A stretch of 64,000 nt of DNA from Phaeovulum veldkampii DSM 11550 (GTDB taxonomy: Bacteria > Pseudomonadota > Alphaproteobacteria > Rhodobacterales > Rhodobacteraceae), in contig NZ_PZKF01000007.1 of NCBI RefSeq assembly GCF_003034995.1, positions 1-64,000 on the forward strand, in the 5' to 3' direction. Positions 10,839 to 19,983 of the stretch are shown piece after piece. Below the pieces are notes generated by a model that worked only from the letters and a program-made list of their open reading frames with translations, was not told where the DNA came from and searched no databases. The number at the start of each line of letters is the position of its first letter. Within the stretch, counting starts at the first letter, position 1. The position numbers and the translations under genes were made by a program.

Positions 10839-12629
10839 ATGGCTCGCAGACCTCAGGGGCCGGTCGAGGATCGGCCGCGAACGAAACGTATCGGCGCGCT
10901 GCGGGGGCTGGAACCCTTTATCCGGCCCTACAAAAAACTGGCCGCGCTGGCGCTGGCCGCCCTTGTGACGACCGCCTCGATCAGCCTGATCCTGCCGCTG
11001 GCGGTGCGCCGGGTGGTGGACGGGTTCAACGAAGGCGCCGAACTGCTGGATTACTATTTCACCGCGGCGCTGGTGATTGCGGGCCTGCTCGCACTTGGTA
11101 CGGGGCTGCGCTACTATCTTGTCACCCGGCTGGGCGAACGGGTAGTGGCCGATATCCGCAAGGCGGTGTTTGCCCGCGTCATGGGAATGAGCCCGGCCTT
11201 TTACGAACGCGTCCTGACCGGCGAGATCCTCAGCCGGATCACCACCGACACCACGCTGATCCTGTCTGTTGTCGGCTCGTCCGTGTCGGTGGCGCTGCGC
11301 AACCTGATCCTGCTGATGGGCGGCATGGTGATGCTGTGGCTGACCTCGGCCAAGCTGACCGGCCTTGTGCTGTTGATCGTGCCCGCCGTGGTGGTGCCGA
11401 TCATCATTCTGGGCCGCCGCCTGCGCAAATTGAGCCGCGAAAACCAGGACTGGATCGCGGTCTCCTCGGGCAGCGCCTCTGAACTGCTGCTGGCGGCGCA
11501 GACGGTGCAGGCGTTTACCAACGAAAAACGCTCGTCCGATGGCTTTTCCGATGTGACGGAAAAATCCTACACCGCCGCGATGAAACGGGTGACCACCCGC
11601 GCGCTGATGACGGTGATCGTGATCTTTCTGGTGTTCGCGGGCATCGTGGGCGTGCTGTGGATCGGTGCGCGCGACGTGCGGCTTGAGGCGATGAGCGTGG
11701 GCGAGCTGGTGCAGTTCGTGATCTATGCCGTCATTGTCACCGGTGCGGTTGGCGCGCTGTCCGAGATCTGGGGCGAATTGCAGCGTGCTGCGGGTGCGAC
11801 CGAGCGGTTGGTGGAGCTGCTGCACACCAAGGATACCATTTCCGACCCGGCCAGGCCCGTGGTGCTGCCGCGACCGGTCAAGGGGCGGATCGGGTTTGAT
11901 GGTGTCAGCTTCCACTACCCGTCACGCCCCGGAACCTCGGCGCTGGAGGGCGTCAGCCTGACGATCGAGCCGGGCGAGACGGTGGCGCTGGTCGGCCCCT
12001 CGGGGGCGGGCAAGACGACGGTGGTGCAACTGATCCAGCGGTTCTGGGACCCGGAGACGGGCCGCGTCAGCATCGACGGGCATGATCTGAAAACCCTGTC
12101 GCGTGCCGATTTCCGCCGCGAAATCGCGCTTGTGCCGCAAGACCCGGTGATCTTTGCGGCCTCGGCGCGCGAAAACATCCGCTTTGGTCGCCCCGAGGCC
12201 AGCGATGCCGAGGTCGAGGCCGCGGCCCGCGCCGCCCATGCGCATGACTTTCTGGCCGCGCTGCCGCAGGGCTATGACACCTTCGTGGGCGAACGCGGTG
12301 TGATGCTGTCGGGTGGGCAGAAACAGCGCGTGGCGATTGCCCGCGCGATCCTGCGCGATGCGCCCATCCTGCTGCTGGATGAGGCGACCTCGGCGCTGGA
12401 TGCCGAAAGCGAACGCGCGGTGCAGGATGCGGTGGAAACGCTGGCACGCGGCCGCACCACCGTGATTGTGGCGCACCGTCTGGCGACGGTGAAAAAGGCC
12501 GACCGGATCGTGGTGTTCGACGGTGGCCGGATCGTGGCGCAGGGCACGCATGAACAACTGGTGGCCGAAGGCGGGCTTTATGCACGGCTGGCCCGGCTGC
12601 AATTCACCCACGGCGCCGACGAGATCTGA
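10839..12629 (+). CDS. ABC half-transporter (membrane domain fused to ATPase), MsbA/ABCB type
   Basis: 596 residues. The N-terminal six-helix exporter domain spans about residues 30-310. The ATPase domain has Walker A GPSGAGKTT, signature LSGGQKQ and Walker B ILLLDEATSALD. Such proteins work as homodimers that export lipids, peptides or drugs from the inner membrane. The ATG at 10839 has a GGGAGG about 5 bases upstream, better than the GTG at 10815. It stands alone downstream of tRNA-Leu. It could be an ATM-type or MsbA-type protein; the substrate is not identifiable. Confidence 0.88.
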   Translation: MARRPQGPVEDRPRTKRIGALRGLEPFIRPYKKLAALALAALVTTASISLILPLAVRRVVDGFNEGAELLDYYFTAALVIAGLLALGTGLRYYLVTRLGERVVADIRKAVFARVMGMSPAFYERVLTGEILSRITTDTTLILSVVGSSVSVALRNLILLMGGMVMLWLTSAKLTGLVLLIVPAVVVPIIILGRRLRKLSRENQDWIAVSSGSASELLLAAQTVQAFTNEKRSSDGFSDVTEKSYTAAMKRVTTRALMTVIVIFLVFAGIVGVLWIGARDVRLEAMSVGELVQFVIYAVIVTGAVGALSEIWGELQRAAGATERLVELLHTKDTISDPARPVVLPRPVKGRIGFDGVSFHYPSRPGTSALEGVSLTIEPGETVALVGPSGAGKTTVVQLIQRFWDPETGRVSIDGHDLKTLSRADFRREIALVPQDPVIFAASARENIRFGRPEASDAEVEAAARAAHAHDFLAALPQGYDTFVGERGVMLSGGQKQRVAIARAILRDAPILLLDEATSALDAESERAVQDAVETLARGRTTVIVAHRLATVKKADRIVVFDGGRIVAQGTHEQLVAEGGLYARLARLQFTHGADEI

Positions 12630-12729
12630 TCGGCGCTTGACCGTTGCTGTCACAAGACTGATCCTTTGCAGGCCCAATCTGCATGGCGACGGGCATCCTG
12701 TCGGTCAACGAATCCTGGAGGAATGAGCA

Positions 12730-13176
12730 ATGGGACTTTTCAGCTTTCTTAAAGGCTCGGGCAAAAAACTCGGCCCGTCTGCTGCCCACGCCGCCGAGGC
12801 CCCGAAGGCCGAAGTGTTGAAGCACGAACTCAAGCAGCTTGGTCTGGACGACAAGGGCATTGATATTGCGGTCGAGGGCGACAAGGTGGTGCTTTCGGGC
12901 AAGGCGGTTGACGCCGAGACGCGCGAAAAGATCATTCTTGCCGTGGGCAACGTCGAGGGCGTTGCCAGTGTCGAAGACGCCGACGCGGACGACACAGCCG
13001 AGGCGCCGGTGTTTCACACCGTCGAGAAGGGCGAAACGCTTTCGGCGATTGCGCGCAAGACGCTGGGCGACGCAAAGCACTACGTTAAGATTTTCGAGGC
13101 GAATCGCCCGATGCTGTCAGACCCCGACCATATCTATCCCGGTCAGGTGCTGCGCATCCCCAAGATCGAGTCCTGA
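12730..13176 (+). CDS. lysM: BON-LysM protein (potassium-binding Kbp/YgaU family)
   Basis: 148 residues with no signal peptide. It opens with MGLFSFLKGSGKKLG, followed by a BON domain (about residues 30-80, ending VEGVASVED) and a C-terminal LysM domain (about 95-145, HTVEKGETLSAIA to YPGQVLRIPKI). This order matches the YgaU/Kbp family; the E. coli member binds potassium ions and is stress-induced. A GGAGG lies 6-8 bases before the ATG. It stands alone, followed by a spacer before the acyl-CoA synthetase leader. Confidence 0.88.
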   Translation: MGLFSFLKGSGKKLGPSAAHAAEAPKAEVLKHELKQLGLDDKGIDIAVEGDKVVLSGKAVDAETREKIILAVGNVEGVASVEDADADDTAEAPVFHTVEKGETLSAIARKTLGDAKHYVKIFEANRPMLSDPDHIYPGQVLRIPKIES

Positions 13177-13260
13177 TCGCGCCCAGCACGGCGGCTGGTG
13201 GCGGCGTGACGTCGCGTTTGCCTGCGGCGCTTTCGCTTGCCCGGTGCGACATTTCTGATC

Positions 13261-13308
13261 ATTCTTCCTCTCGGCGCGCGGAGGAACGCGCCGAGGGGGA
13301 GGAAGAAT
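13261..13308 (+). promoter_or_regulatory. Leader hairpin burying the ribosome-binding site of the acyl-CoA synthetase
   Basis: The 5' arm (13261-13278) is complementary to the 3' arm (13287-13308) in 10-bp and 8-bp perfect blocks with a 4-nt bulge, ending exactly at the start codon at 13309. The ribosome-binding GGGAGG (13297-13302) lies inside the stem. The loop holds a second GAGGAA (13281-13286) that can pair with the same TTCCTC of the 5' arm. Two exclusive folds are therefore possible, one of which frees the ribosome site. Pairing is seen directly; a regulatory role is inferred. Confidence 0.6.
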
Positions 13309-15198
13309 ATGCCCAAATTCGCATCCGTCGCGGATCGTGATGCCGTTGAGCGCGAAGGCCCGTGGGACAGTCAGCCGCGCGCGCAGACGATCTATCAGTT
13401 TCTGACCGCGGCGCGCGATGCGCATGGCGCCCGGCCGGCGGTATCGTTTCAGTTGCTGTCCGACCCCAAGGCACCCGCGCAGACCCTGACCTGGACCGCT
13501 CTGCACGACCGGGTAACGCAGGCCGCCAACCTCTTTCGCAGCCTCGGCGTCAAAGAGGGCGACACCGTCGCCTATCTGCTGCCGAACTGTCTTGAAACCG
13601 CTGTGGTGTTGCTGGCGGGTTCTACCGCCGGGATCGTGAACCCGATCAATCCGCTGCTGGAACCTGAAAACATCGCCGCGATCCTGCGCGAGACCAAGGC
13701 CAAGGTGCTGGTCACGCTGAAATCCTTTCCTAAGACCGATGTGGCCCAGAAGGCCGCCGAGGCGGTGCGCCACGCCCCCGAGGTGCGCACCGTGCTGGAG
13801 GTCGATCTGAACCGCTACCTGACCGGCGCCAAATCCTGGATCGTGCCTGCGATCCGGCCGAAAAACCCGGTGCTGCACAAGGCCGATGTCAAGGATTTCA
13901 ACGCCGAATGCGACCGTCAGCCCAAACGTCTGGCCTTTGCCGATGCCACCACCGACCGGGTGGCAGCCTATTTCCACACCGGCGGCACCACGGGGATGCC
14001 GAAGGTGGCGCAGCACAAATATTCGGGCATGATCTACAACGGCTGGCTGGGCGGACGGCTGTTGTTCGACAAGAACGATGTGCTGATCTGCCCCTTGCCG
14101 TTGTTTCACGTCTTTGCCGCCTATCCGATCCTGATGAGTTGTGTGGCCTCGGGCGCGCATATGGTGATGCCCACCCCGGCGGGCTATCGCGGCGAGGGCG
14201 TGTTCGACAATTTCTGGAAGCTGATCGAACGCTGGCAGGTGAGCTTTCTGATCACCGTGCCCACCGCGCTGGCGGCACTGATGCAGCGCCCGGTCAACGC
14301 CGATGTTTCCAGCCTGAAAACCGCCATTTCCGGCTCGGCGCCGCTGCCGATAGAGTTGTATAACCGCTTTGAAAAGGCCACCGGCGTGCAGATTGCCGAA
14401 GGTTATGGCCTGACCGAGGCCACCTGCCTTGTGTCGTGCAACCCGGTGGACGGGCTGAAAAAGGTGGGTTCGGTCGGTATTCCGCTGCCCTATACCCATG
14501 TTCGCATCCTGCTGAAGAATGGCGGCGGCATGATGCGCGAATGCGCGGTGGATGAGGTGGGCGAAATCTGCATCGCCAACCCCGGTGTGTTCGAAGGCTC
14601 CACCTATACCGAACCCGACAAGAACCACGATCTGTTTGCCGAAGGCCGATTTTTGCGCACCGGGGATCTGGGGCGGCTGGATGCCGACGGCTATCTGTGG
14701 ATCACGGGCCGCGCCAAGGATCTGATCATCCGCGGTGGCCACAACATCGACCCCGCCGAGATCGAAGAGGCCATGATGCGCCACCCGGCCGTGGCCTTTG
14801 TCGGCGCAATCGGCCAGCCCGACAGTTTTGCGGGCGAATTGCCCTGCGCTTATGTCGAACTGGTGGCCGGTGCGGTGATCACCGCCGACGAATTGATGGA
14901 CCACGCCAAGACCCATATCCACGAACGCGCCGCGATCCCGAAACATGTAGAGATATTGGCCGAACTGCCGAAAACCGCAGTGGGCAAGACCTTCAAGCCC
15001 GACCTGCGCAAGCGCGCCATCGCGCGCGTCTATGATGCGGCGCTGGCCGAGGCTGGGCTGAACGCGCATGTGGTGCAGGTGATGGAGGACCGCAAGCGTG
15101 GTCTTGTGGCCCAGATCGCCACCCGCGGCCCGGTGGACGAAGCGGCGCTGGTGCATCGGCTGGGCGAATTCACCGTGCCGTGGGACTGGGCCAAGTAG
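13309..15198 (+). CDS. Acyl-CoA synthetase (AMP-forming, ANL superfamily)
   Basis: 629 residues. The ATP/AMP-binding motif is FHTGGTTGMPK at about residues 222-232, the second motif YGLTEAT, the hinge TGDLGRLDADGYLWITGR, and the C-terminal catalytic lysine region is LPKTAVGKTFKPDL. The enzyme activates a carboxylic acid, probably a medium- or long-chain fatty acid, to its CoA ester via an acyl-adenylate. The ATG at 13309 directly follows a leader hairpin that contains the ribosome-binding site. It is a single gene with no beta-oxidation neighbours, so chain length and pathway are not fixed by context. Confidence 0.9.
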   Translation: MPKFASVADRDAVEREGPWDSQPRAQTIYQFLTAARDAHGARPAVSFQLLSDPKAPAQTLTWTALHDRVTQAANLFRSLGVKEGDTVAYLLPNCLETAVVLLAGSTAGIVNPINPLLEPENIAAILRETKAKVLVTLKSFPKTDVAQKAAEAVRHAPEVRTVLEVDLNRYLTGAKSWIVPAIRPKNPVLHKADVKDFNAECDRQPKRLAFADATTDRVAAYFHTGGTTGMPKVAQHKYSGMIYNGWLGGRLLFDKNDVLICPLPLFHVFAAYPILMSCVASGAHMVMPTPAGYRGEGVFDNFWKLIERWQVSFLITVPTALAALMQRPVNADVSSLKTAISGSAPLPIELYNRFEKATGVQIAEGYGLTEATCLVSCNPVDGLKKVGSVGIPLPYTHVRILLKNGGGMMRECAVDEVGEICIANPGVFEGSTYTEPDKNHDLFAEGRFLRTGDLGRLDADGYLWITGRAKDLIIRGGHNIDPAEIEEAMMRHPAVAFVGAIGQPDSFAGELPCAYVELVAGAVITADELMDHAKTHIHERAAIPKHVEILAELPKTAVGKTFKPDLRKRAIARVYDAALAEAGLNAHVVQVMEDRKRGLVAQIATRGPVDEAALVHRLGEFTVPWDWAK

Positions 15199-15262
15199 CG
15201 CCCTTGCCTTGCCCGGGCGCAGCCGCTAGGGCAGGTCAACCCTGACCGACGGAGCGCCCGAT

Positions 15263-15802
15263 ATGGCCCTGATTGACGATCTTATGACCCGTTCCGGCGG
15301 GCTGTGCGAATTGTGCGGCGGCACCGAGGGGCTGGCCCCCGTCGAGGTGCCGCCGGGCGATGCCGCGATCCTTTTGTGCGCCACCTGCCGCGAGGAAGAG
15401 GCGGCCGCCCCCGAGGCGCATTGGCGCTGCCTCGAAGGCGCGGCGTGGTCGGTCGAACCGGCGGTGCAAGTCGCGGTCTGGCGCAAACTGGGCCTGATCG
15501 ATGCGCCTTGGGCACAAGAGGCGCGCGACGGTATGACGCTGGAGGGCGCCGTACGCGACTGGGCCGAGGCGGGCCAGCCGCAGCCCGGTATCGAACACCG
15601 CGACTGCAACGGCGTGGCGCTGGCGCAGGGCGATACGGTGGTTCTGATCAAGGATCTGCAGGTCAAGGGCGCGGGCTTTACTGCCAAACGCGGCACTGCG
15701 GTGCGCGGCATCAGCCTTGTGCCCGACAACGCCGCCCAGATCGAGGGCCGGGTCGAAGGCCAGCGCATCGTGATCCTGACCGAGTTCGTCAAGCGCAAGT
15801 GA
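15263..15802 (+). CDS. phnA: PhnA/YjdM-family zinc-ribbon protein
   Basis: 179 residues. The N-terminal zinc ribbon has CELCGG and CATCRE cysteine pairs (about residues 15-50). The C-terminal PhnA domain has DCNGVALAQGDTVVLIKDLQVKG and ends EGQRIVILTEFVKRK. Despite its name, the E. coli PhnA/YjdM protein is not required for phosphonate breakdown and its function is unknown. The ATG follows a GGAGCGCCC stretch. The tRNA-Gly gene follows on the same strand. Confidence 0.85.
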   Translation: MALIDDLMTRSGGLCELCGGTEGLAPVEVPPGDAAILLCATCREEEAAAPEAHWRCLEGAAWSVEPAVQVAVWRKLGLIDAPWAQEARDGMTLEGAVRDWAEAGQPQPGIEHRDCNGVALAQGDTVVLIKDLQVKGAGFTAKRGTAVRGISLVPDNAAQIEGRVEGQRIVILTEFVKRK

Positions 15803-15812
15803 TCTCGCCCGC

Positions 15813-15841
15813 TTGACCGCGGGCGCGGCTTGGCCTAACCA
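15813..15841 (+). promoter_or_regulatory. Sigma-70-type promoter of tRNA-Gly
   Basis: TTGACC at 15813-15818, a 17-bp spacer, then TAACCA at 15836-15841. The predicted start, about 7 bases on, is just upstream of the tRNA 5' end at 15854. Confidence 0.55.
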
Positions 15842-15853
15842 TCGGGCGCGCTC

Positions 15854-15927
15854 GCGGGTATGGTGTAGTGGTAGCGCCTCAGCCTTCCAAGCTGATGGGG
15901 CGGGTTCGATTCCCGCTACCCGCTCCA
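15854..15927 (+). tRNA. tRNA-Gly (anticodon TCC)
   Basis: 74 nt with encoded CCA. The acceptor pairs GCGGGTA with TACCCGC perfectly, the anticodon loop is CTTCCAA (anticodon TCC), and the T arm GCGGG-TTCGATT-CCCGC is perfect. Confidence 0.96.
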
Positions 15928-15957
15928 ATCCTGCTAATAAACTCAGATAACGGCGGT

Positions 15958-16893
15958 TCAGTAGCCACGTCGGCGGTCTACCCGATACAGCAGCGGCTCG
16001 CCTGCCTCGGATCGTCGGATGTTTTCAGCGATCACCCGCGCGGCGCTGGCGGGGCGGGTTTCGGCGGCGATATGGGGGGTGACAGTCACCTTGGGATGGC
16101 CCCAATAAGGGTGATCAGCGGGCAGCGGTTCGACCCGGAACACATCCAGCGTCGCCTGTGCGATCTGGCCTGTGTCCAGCGCCGCCAGCAGCGCCGCATC
16201 GTCGATCAGGCTGCCGCGGCCGGGGTTGAGGATAACCGCGCCCTTCGGCATCTGCGCCAGTGTTTCAGCGTTCAGGATGTTTTCGGTTTCGGGGGTGTTG
16301 GGCAGCAGCAGCACCAGAATTTCGGCACGCGCCAAGGCCTGCGCCAGCCCGTCGGGGCCAGACAGGCAGCGGATGCCCGGCAGCGCCTTGGGGCTGCGGG
16401 ACCAGCCTGTGACACGAAAGTTCAGGTGCGCCAGCATCGCCGCGCAGGCCGTGCCCAATTCGCCCAGACCCAGCACAGTCACTCCGCGTTCCCGCGCCAA
16501 GGGCGGGGTGATGTGGTTGCGCCAGATCCCGTCTTGGCCAGCCAGATGCGCATCAATTCCCAGATGGGTGCGCAGCACATGGCCCGTGACCCATTCCACC
16601 ATGCCTTCGGTCAGCGCCGGATCGACCATCCGCGCCAGCGGTTGCGTCAGCGTGGGGTTTGACACGATCCGTTCCACCCCGGCCCAGAGGCTGAGCACCG
16701 CCTTGGCCCCCGTGTAGGGCCTGAAATCCGCAAGCGGCCCGCCGGGGGCGTAGATGATGTAATCCACCGCCGCCGGGTCAGGCGCCTCGGTCAGCAACCG
16801 CACGCTCAGCCCCGCTTCGGCAAAGGCGCGGGGCAGGGCCGTGGCATAGGCGGGCCAAAGGCGGGCAGGGGCGGAAAACAGGGTGGTGGGCAT
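15958..16893 (-). CDS. ghrA: 2-hydroxyacid dehydrogenase, glyoxylate/hydroxypyruvate reductase A type
   Basis: 311 residues. The NAD(P)-binding fold has GLGELGTACA, the substrate site has NPGRGSLIDDAALL, and the catalytic triad region ends with the VTPHIAAETRP histidine. GhrA-type enzymes reduce glyoxylate and hydroxypyruvate with NADPH in the cytosol. The ATG at 16893 is one base after the rodA stop, with GAGG upstream inside rodA; in-frame starts further up are not preferred. It is the last gene of the mre/rod operon, an odd metabolic tail to a cell-shape unit, and may be cotranscribed only by proximity. Confidence 0.88.
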   Translation of the reverse strand: MPTTLFSAPARLWPAYATALPRAFAEAGLSVRLLTEAPDPAAVDYIIYAPGGPLADFRPYTGAKAVLSLWAGVERIVSNPTLTQPLARMVDPALTEGMVEWVTGHVLRTHLGIDAHLAGQDGIWRNHITPPLARERGVTVLGLGELGTACAAMLAHLNFRVTGWSRSPKALPGIRCLSGPDGLAQALARAEILVLLLPNTPETENILNAETLAQMPKGAVILNPGRGSLIDDAALLAALDTGQIAQATLDVFRVEPLPADHPYWGHPKVTVTPHIAAETRPASAARVIAENIRRSEAGEPLLYRVDRRRGY

Positions 16894-16894
16894 G

Positions 16895-18034
16895 TTACCT
16901 CGGCCGGTGGACATGGGCGCTTTGAACAACGCCAAAGGCGATCATCAGGATGATCATCGCGGTGCCGCCGTAAGACACCAGCGGCAGCGGTGCCCCCACC
17001 ACCGGGATCAGCCCCATCACCATCGACATGTTCACCGCGATGAACACAAAGAATGTGCCCCCGACCCCCAGCGTCACCAGCGAGGCGAACCGGTCGCGAT
17101 TCGACAGTGCCGAATAGATGCAGAACCCCAGGATCAGCGCATAGAGCATCAGCAGAGAAAACGCTCCGACAAAGCCGAATTCTTCGGCCAGCGTGGTAAA
17201 GATGAAGTCGGTGTGCTTTTCGGGCAGGAAGTTCAGCCGGCTTTGCGTGCCCTGCATGAAGCCTCGCCCCGCCCAGCCGCCGGAGCCCAGCGCGATCTGC
17301 GCCTGCATGATGTTGTAGCCCGCCCCCAGCGGGTCGGAACCCGGATCAAGAAAGGTGTCGATGCGATGATACTGGTAATCGTGCAGCAACTGCCAGGGCG
17401 TGCCGCGGCTTTGGAACACCGCAAAGATCACGCCCGCCACTGCGGCAAGCACAGTGCCGAAATACCACAGGCTGACCCCGGCCGCGAACATCACCAGCCC
17501 GCCCCCCGCCACCAGCATGATCGAGGTGCCCAGATCAGGCTGTTTCAGCACCAGCGCCGTGGGGATCAGGATCAGCGCCAGCGGGACCGCCACCCAGAGC
17601 GGATGCGAGGTTTTGCCCACATCGAGCCAGTCGTAATAGGCCGCCAGCATCATCACCAGCGCGATCTTCATCAACTCTGACGGTTGCAGCCGCAGCGGCC
17701 CAATCTCCAGCCAGCGCTGGGCGCCCATGCCGATATCGCCGAACAATTCGACCGCAACCAGCAGCAGCAGCGATACCAGATAGGCCAGCGCCGACATGTT
17801 GCGCCAGAACCAGATCGGCACAAAGGCCACGACAAACATCGCGATCATGCCGATGCCAAAGCGCTTCATCTGCGGCTCGGCCCAGGTTTCGATGCGGCCA
17901 CCGGCGACCGAATACAGCATCAGAAAGCCCGCGCAGGCCACTGCCGTCAGCAAGATCACCAGCGGCCAGTTTATATAAAGGATCTTGCGCGCCCCGGTCG
18001 GCACGGTTTTCAGGTTATGTTCCAGAAAGCTCAT
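16895..18034 (-). CDS. rodA: Peptidoglycan glycosyltransferase RodA
   Basis: 379 residues with about ten membrane helices of the SEDS family. Motifs include GSGGWAGRGFMQGTQSRLNFLPEKHTDFIFTTLAEE-type text split around residues 255-295 and the PLVSYGG block near the C-terminus. RodA polymerises lipid II into glycan strands during side-wall growth, working with PBP2. Its ATG overlaps the mrdA stop by 4 bases (ATGA), implying coupled translation. It is the fifth gene of mreB-mreC-mreD-mrdA-rodA. Confidence 0.96.
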   Translation of the reverse strand: MSFLEHNLKTVPTGARKILYINWPLVILLTAVACAGFLMLYSVAGGRIETWAEPQMKRFGIGMIAMFVVAFVPIWFWRNMSALAYLVSLLLLVAVELFGDIGMGAQRWLEIGPLRLQPSELMKIALVMMLAAYYDWLDVGKTSHPLWVAVPLALILIPTALVLKQPDLGTSIMLVAGGGLVMFAAGVSLWYFGTVLAAVAGVIFAVFQSRGTPWQLLHDYQYHRIDTFLDPGSDPLGAGYNIMQAQIALGSGGWAGRGFMQGTQSRLNFLPEKHTDFIFTTLAEEFGFVGAFSLLMLYALILGFCIYSALSNRDRFASLVTLGVGGTFFVFIAVNMSMVMGLIPVVGAPLPLVSYGGTAMIILMIAFGVVQSAHVHRPR

Positions 18035-19983
18035 GCCCGGGTCTTTCCGGTGCTGGGATCGGCCGCGGGGGCGGGGACGATCAGGTCCATCGCCTTGTGC
18101 TGTGAGCTGATCCGCCCGCGCTGGCTTTCGGGATAGGCGGCAAGCGGCGGCAGCCCGCCATAGAGCGCAAACAGCAGGATATCACGCGCGATCGGCGCCG
18201 CCGCCGCCGAGCCGCCGCCGCCATGTTCAACCACCAGCGAGATCGCGTAGCGCGGCGCCTCGACCGGGGCATAGGCCACGAACAGGGCATGGTCGCGCCG
18301 TTCCCATGGCAGATCGTCGTTTGAAATCACCCCCCGCGCGCGTTCGGCGGCGGTGATGTTGCGCACCTGGCTGGTGCCTGTCTTGCCGGCCATCCGCATT
18401 TCGGCGGCCACCACGCGCGAACTCTTGGCGGTGCCGCGAGCCGAGTTCACGACCTGATCCATTCCGCGCCGGACGAAATCCAGATGGGCGGGGTTGATCC
18501 CGAGCGAGGGGGCCTCGGGCGCGGCCATCTCGACCCCGTTGACAGATCGCACCAGCCGCGGCGCAATCGCCCGCCCCGCCGCGATGCGCGCCGTCATCAC
18601 CGCCAGTTGCAGCGGCGAGGCCAGCACATAGCCCTGCCCGATCGAGGCGTTCAGCGTGTCGCCGATGCGCCAGTCTTGCCCGTAGCGGCTGGTTTTCCAC
18701 GCCTTGTCGGGGGCCACGCCTTCGGCCACGGCCGACAGCGGCAGATCGTGGCGCACCCCGATGCCAAGGCGGCGTGCCATATCGGCGATCTTGTCGATGC
18801 CGACGCGCTGCGCCACGTCATAATAATAAACGTCGCACGACTGTTCGAGACTTTGCATCAGGTTCACGCGGCCATGCCCGCCGCGCTTCCAGCAGTGGAA
18901 CTTGCGCCCGCCGATGTCCAGATGGCCGGGGCAGTAGACGGTTTCCTCAGGCTTGATGACGCCCGCCTCCAGCGCAGCCAGCGCGGTGACCACCTTGAAG
19001 GTGGAGCCGGGCGGGTAGAGGCCCTGCACCGTCTTGTCGGCCAGAGGTCGGTGGTCGTTTTCCTGCAGGCTGCGGTAATCGCGGATCGAGATACCGCGCA
19101 CGAACAGGTTGGGGTCGAACGAGGGCGCCGAACTGATTGCCACAATTTCGCCGGTCTGCACCTCGATCACCACGGCGGCGGCGCTTTCGGCACCCAGCCG
19201 GGCCAGCGCGTAGTTTTGCAGCCGGTGGTCGATGGTCAGTTGCAGATCGGTGCCCGCGATCCCCTCTTGCCGGCTGAGTTCGCGCATCTCGCGCCCGGTC
19301 GAATTGACCTCGACGCGGCGGGTGCCCGCCTTGCCGCGCAAAACATCCTCCATCTTGGCCTCGACCCCGGTCTTGCCCAGCTGGAATTTCGGGATACGAA
19401 GCAGCGGATCGGGGTTTTCCAGCTTTGACAGGTCATAGTCGGACACCGCGCCGACATAGCCCAGCACATGCGCCAGATCGGCGCCCAGCGGGTAATGGCG
19501 CGACAGGCCCACCTCGGGGGTGACGCCGGGCAGGGCGGGGGCGTTCACCGCAATGCGGGCAAATTCCTCCCAGCTCAGCCGGTCGGCCACGGTGATGGGC
19601 GAGGTCGGGCTGCGCCGGCGCAATTCCTGCCGGATATCTTCTGCGGCCTCGTCGGAAATCGCGATCAGGCGGCGCAGCCGGTCCAGCACCGCTTCGGCAT
19701 CGCCCGCATCTTCGCGGGTAATGGTCACGCGATAGTTCTGTTCGTTTCCGGCCAGTAGCACGCCGCCGCGGTCATGGATCAGCCCGCGCGCGGGCGGCAG
19801 CAGCCGGATCTTGACCGAGTTGCCATCGGCCAGCAGCCGAAATTCATCTGCCTGTTCCAGTTGCAAAGATCGCATCCGCAGCGCCAGCGTGACCACCATT
19901 GCGGCCTGAAGACCGCCCAGCATCAGCCCCCGGCGGCCGATCAGCCGTGCGCTTTCCAGCGTGTCTTTTGGAGAACGTCTCAT
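18031..19983 (-). CDS. mrdA: Penicillin-binding protein 2 (transpeptidase)
   Basis: 650 residues. It has a membrane anchor near residues 20-40, then the dimerisation domain and the transpeptidase domain with all three active-site motifs: STFK (PPGSTFKVVTAL), SCD (EQSCDVYYYD) and KTGT (MAGKTGTSQV). It cross-links peptidoglycan in elongation together with RodA. It overlaps mreD and rodA by 4 bases each. Length is normal for the family. Confidence 0.96.
   Translation of the reverse strand: MRRSPKDTLESARLIGRRGLMLGGLQAAMVVTLALRMRSLQLEQADEFRLLADGNSVKIRLLPPARGLIHDRGGVLLAGNEQNYRVTITREDAGDAEAVLDRLRRLIAISDEAAEDIRQELRRRSPTSPITVADRLSWEEFARIAVNAPALPGVTPEVGLSRHYPLGADLAHVLGYVGAVSDYDLSKLENPDPLLRIPKFQLGKTGVEAKMEDVLRGKAGTRRVEVNSTGREMRELSRQEGIAGTDLQLTIDHRLQNYALARLGAESAAAVVIEVQTGEIVAISSAPSFDPNLFVRGISIRDYRSLQENDHRPLADKTVQGLYPPGSTFKVVTALAALEAGVIKPEETVYCPGHLDIGGRKFHCWKRGGHGRVNLMQSLEQSCDVYYYDVAQRVGIDKIADMARRLGIGVRHDLPLSAVAEGVAPDKAWKTSRYGQDWRIGDTLNASIGQGYVLASPLQLAVMTARIAAGRAIAPRLVRSVNGVEMAAPEAPSLGINPAHLDFVRRGMDQVVNSARGTAKSSRVVAAEMRMAGKTGTSQVRNITAAERARGVISNDDLPWERRDHALFVAYAPVEAPRYAISLVVEHGGGGSAAAAPIARDILLFALYGGLPPLAAYPESQRGRISSQHKAMDLIVPAPAADPSTGKTRA

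Noticed and set aside
13117-15156. 680-codon minus-strand frame opposite the acyl-CoA synthetase
   Set aside because: No recognisable motif, composition typical of antisense GC-rich shadows, and it fully overlaps a well-supported enzyme.
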